Assembly: GCA_030700025.1 (NCBI GenBank)
Contig: JAUYKI010000013.1
Span: 1 to 39,201, forward strand
DNA length: 39,201 bases
Direction: 5' to 3'
Source: a bacterium
GTDB lineage: Bacteria; Patescibacteriota; Minisyncoccia; UBA6257; 02-FULL-45-10c
In this document: positions 37,685 to 39,201 of the stretch, piece after piece
Numbering within the stretch: the first letter of the stretch is position 1
Layout of the letters: each line of letters begins with the position of its first letter
Notes under the pieces: model-generated
Seen by the model: the letters and a program-made list of their open reading frames with translations, nothing else
Told to the model about the DNA's origin: nothing
The model's database searches: none
Made by a program: the position numbers and the translations under genes

Positions 37685-37888
37685 ATGAAAAGCGAATATC
37701 GGATCCGATATATGCAAGAGACAGGGCACGGACCACTTTACGGCACTTTTGCTTTTAAGGAGATTATTCTGGAAAGTACGACCCGGGGAGGAGCCCGCAG
37801 AGAATACGCGGCCTGGAAGAAAAAGAATTTACAGCTCACGGACATTTTCGTCCCTGAATTAATAGAAATCAATACGCTAGATAATTAA
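37685..37888 (+). CDS. 67-aa protein, unknown (paralogue of the next gene)
   Basis: Start at the ATG after AAAGGAGGAAGAGAA; the longer frame from 37625 begins inside the promoter. Small and soluble: [20 protein letters not shown] then [20 protein letters not shown] and ELIEI. The pattern EYxIRY...(Y/L)xxW(K)xK..Q..DI..PEL(I/M)E recurs in the 90-aa protein at 37994. Its own promoter, strong Shine-Dalgarno and terminator make it a single-gene unit. No family recognised. Confidence 0.65.
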   Translation: MKSEYRIRYMQETGHGPLYGTFAFKEIILESTTRGGARREYAAWKKKNLQLTDIFVPELIEINTLDN

Positions 37889-37920
37889 TTCCGCTTTGCC
37901 GAATGGCAGCGGATTTTTAT
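37886..37920 (+). terminator. Intrinsic terminator of the 67-aa gene
   Basis: CCGCTttGCC-gaat-GGCAGCGG followed by ATTTTTATTTAT. Confidence 0.8.
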
Positions 37921-37932
37921 TTATAGGAATTA

Positions 37933-37959
37933 TTGACAAGTTCAAGAAAAAGGTATAAT
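37933..37959 (+). promoter_or_regulatory. Promoter of the 90-aa gene
   Basis: TTGACA (37933-37938) and TATAAT (37954-37959) with a short 15-nt spacer; a TAATAT with 17-nt spacing overlaps. The leader carries GGGAGG. Confidence 0.7.
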
Positions 37960-37993
37960 ATATTGTTAGTTCATTAAGTGGGAGGCAGAAGCC

Positions 37994-38266
37994 ATGGCTG
38001 ATGGAGACGATCAGTTTCAGGATCAGTTTAAAGAATGGCTGAAGGCAACGGATAATGACGGGTTAACCGAATATGTAATCCGTTATCTGGAAAAGTCTAA
38101 GAGCCATATTGTTTTGGATGTTTGGGAGTTTAAAACTTTAAGCCTGGGCCGAAAAATTTCTCGAGGCCAGGCGCTGAAGCTATATATGGAATGGAAGCAG
38201 AAAGACGCCCAAGGCTTGGATATCAAAAATCCCGAGCTGATGGAATGGCGAATTGTTGCTAGATAA
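37994..38266 (+). CDS. 90-aa protein, unknown (paralogue of the 67-aa gene)
   Basis: ATG with GTGGGAGG upstream. An acidic N-terminal extension (MADGDDQFQDQFKEWLKATD) precedes the part shared with the 67-aa neighbour: TEYVIRYLEKSKSHIVLDVW, then RGQALKLYMEWKQKDAQGLD and IKNPELMEWRIV. Soluble, no Cys, no known motif. Own promoter and terminator. It lies directly upstream of the rRNA operon promoter. Confidence 0.65.
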   Translation: MADGDDQFQDQFKEWLKATDNDGLTEYVIRYLEKSKSHIVLDVWEFKTLSLGRKISRGQALKLYMEWKQKDAQGLDIKNPELMEWRIVAR

Positions 38267-38290
38267 CTCCGATCCGGGTCGGAGTTTTAT
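38266..38290 (+). terminator. Intrinsic terminator of the 90-aa gene
   Basis: ACTCCGA-tccggg-TCGGAGT followed by TTTATATTT, beginning at the end of the stop codon. Confidence 0.85.
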
Positions 38291-38326
38291 ATTTCTTGTT
38301 ACCCGAAAGAGGAATAGCCGAGACCC

Positions 38327-38354
38327 TTGACAGGTTATCGGCGATGCCTATAAT
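38327..38354 (+). promoter_or_regulatory. Strong promoter upstream of the 16S rRNA gene
   Basis: TTGACA (38327-38332), a 16-nt spacer and TATAAT (38349-38354). Position and strength fit the rRNA operon promoter, or a small RNA ending at the hairpin 38404-38448. Confidence 0.75.
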
Positions 38355-38360
38355 AGCTAT

Positions 38361-38773
38361 ATGAAGAAATAGAGGTATTGAAAATTCAAAGTTTGTTTAA
38401 ACGCATCCGCTTCTGTTCTTGTAGTGAGGCCGAGAATAGAAGCGGGTGTATTTTATTGACTATTAACCAAATGACTGCGGACTATTAACAATTTATTTTG
38501 TTAAAAGTTATAAGTTATTAAGTCAGTGAACGCACGCCACTTTGAAAAAAATAATCTCTGCGAGAGATTATCATAGTAATCTTTATTACTTTTTGTACGA
38601 AGTATTAAGATTACACATACCCGCAATCTTTATTTTTTATGAAGATTGCAGAATTGAAAAATTTTTTAGTTGTCCCAATTGCTTAGCAATAAAATGCGAA
38701 GCGAAAAGTCTATTTTAAAAATAGCAGAAGTTCCTTGCGACGAACTCGTTCGAGGGTTCATTGCAAGTGATTT
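38361..38773 (+). other. Structured leader region before 16S rRNA (possible small RNA at its 5' end)
   Basis: About 410 nt with no gene. It begins with a 16-bp hairpin with two wobbles (38404-38419 with 38433-38448) followed by TATTTTATT, which could end a ~95-nt small RNA or act as an attenuator. Then come three hairpins built on the same AATCT word: ATAATCTC/GAGAGATTAT (38551-38571), GTAATCTT/AAGATTAC (38576-38614) and GCAATCTT/AAGATTGC (38623-38649). A last stem, TTGC..GAAC/GTTC..GCAA, near 38735-38767 lies just before the 16S start and may take part in processing. Confidence 0.5.
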
Positions 38774-39201
38774 CTTCAAGAGGATTTGATCCTGGTCCAG
38801 GATGAACGCTGGCGGCGTGGATAAGGCATGCAAGTCGAACGGGTTAGTTTGCGATTACATCAAGAACTGATCAGTGGCGAACGGGTTAGTAACACCTTGG
38901 TACATACCTCAAAGACGGGCATAACCAGCCGAAAGGTTGGGTAATTCCCGATGGTCTCGCAAGAGTAAATCTCGCAAGAGGCTTTGAGATTGGCCTAGGT
39001 CCTATCAGCTAGTTGGCGAGGTAATTGCTCACCAAGGCTATGACGGGTAGGGGGGCCGAGAGGCTGTTCCCCAACGATAGCACTGAGACACGGGCTATAC
39101 TCCTACGGGAGGCAGCAGTCGTGAATATTCGACAATGGGCGCAAGCCTGATCGAGCGATACCGCGTGGTGGATGAAGTGCTTCGGCACGTAAACATCTTT
39201 T
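38774..39201 (+). rRNA. rrs: 16S ribosomal RNA, 5' part (continues past window edge)
   Basis: The start is inferred from the E. coli position 8 equivalent at 38781. Conserved words are GATGAACGCTGGCGGCGTG, GGCATGCAAGTCGAACGG, CTCCTACGGGAGGCAGCAGT and CAATGGGCGCAAGCCTGA. The 27F site reads AGGATTTGATCCTGGTCCAG, with four mismatches. The first variable region is short and no intron is seen in the visible part. The helix text CACTGAGACACGGGCTATAC departs from the usual ACTGAGACACGGCCCAGAC. All this fits Patescibacteria. Confidence 0.95.

Noticed and set aside
1-39201. Alternative genetic code (UGA as glycine), as in some Patescibacteria
   Set aside because: TGA closes several clear genes (DsbA-like, third GT4, M50 protease) at the expected family length and no in-frame TGA is needed elsewhere.
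1-39201. tRNA genes
   Set aside because: No cloverleaf with a convincing T-loop (GTTCRA) and matching acceptor stem was found in the gaps I read.
38774-39201. Intron or insertion within the visible 16S part
   Set aside because: Conserved words appear in order and at near-normal spacing up to the edge; later parts of the gene are not visible.

Overview
The window looks like a chromosome segment of a Candidate Phyla Radiation (Patescibacteria) bacterium, most likely Parcubacteria. The evidence is mixed. The start of a divergent 16S rRNA gene lies at the right edge and has four mismatches to the classic 27F primer site. Genes are compact, and many start codons have no Shine-Dalgarno sequence. 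The gene set is typical of the group: split transketolase, L25/CTC, an orphan PaaX/Cas2-like protein, a coiled-coil plus lytic transglycosylase fusion, and lamin-tail surface proteins. TAA, TAG and TGA all act as stops, so the genetic code is standard.

Layout. 1-5474: end of a peptidoglycan-binding protein, then envelope sugar genes (flippase, GT-B-like protein, SDR epimerase, polyprenyl-phosphate sugar transferase). 5511-7670: redox genes (DsbA-like protein, SPW protein, glutaredoxin, thioredoxin reductase). 7676-8404: a PaaX/Cas2-like gene between two copies of one palindrome. 8485-13062: a membrane protein and a 1296-aa secreted hydrolase/lamin-tail protein. 13114-17195: site-2 protease, a secreted zincin, two paralogous small membrane proteins, a coiled-coil protein and a P-loop kinase. 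17244-23007: SpoU methyltransferase, three GT4 glycosyltransferases, DUF192 and an MFS transporter. 23015-32349: central carbon metabolism (GAPDH, RpiB, histidine phosphatase, Rpe, split transketolase, PfkB kinase, class II aldolase). 32484-38266: L25, a cell-wall hydrolase, an unknown 474-aa protein, an N-terminally short RF1, L31, and two small paralogous unknown genes. 38327-39201: a strong promoter, a structured leader and the 16S 5' end.

The most striking feature is a layer of non-coding structured elements. (i) Three elements of about 120 bp (6204-6324, 20160-20280, 32364-32485, the last inverted) share one plan: 13-15 bp terminal arms, a 7-bp hairpin abutting one arm, and a 75-76 nt spacer of nearly fixed length but variable sequence. 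Stem bases differ between copies with compensation. The outer end of one arm coincides with the A of the next gene's ATG, and the other arm begins at or near the previous stop. A fourth element (27276-27405) has the same plan with unrelated stem sequences. (ii) Two elements of 270-285 bp (1718-1988, 18822-19104) share loop blocks but not stem sequences and fold as multi-branch structures before glycosyltransferase-like genes. (iii) Two elements of 130-150 bp (28419-28565 on +, 28903-29033 on -) share loop blocks with covarying stems and flank a 54-aa membrane protein gene in opposite orientations. Other inverted repeats span stop-to-start intervals at 24054-24115 and 37243-37331.

Gene starts fall into at least two types. 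Several core genes have a -10 box only 6-7 nt before ATG, suggesting leaderless mRNAs. Most small unknown genes carry a strong Shine-Dalgarno, and several have TTGACA/TATAAT-type promoters and their own terminators. Coding sequences also carry in-frame repeats: three palindrome-like inserts in the SpoU gene, and four-unit 7-nt repeats in both rpe and the PfkB kinase gene.
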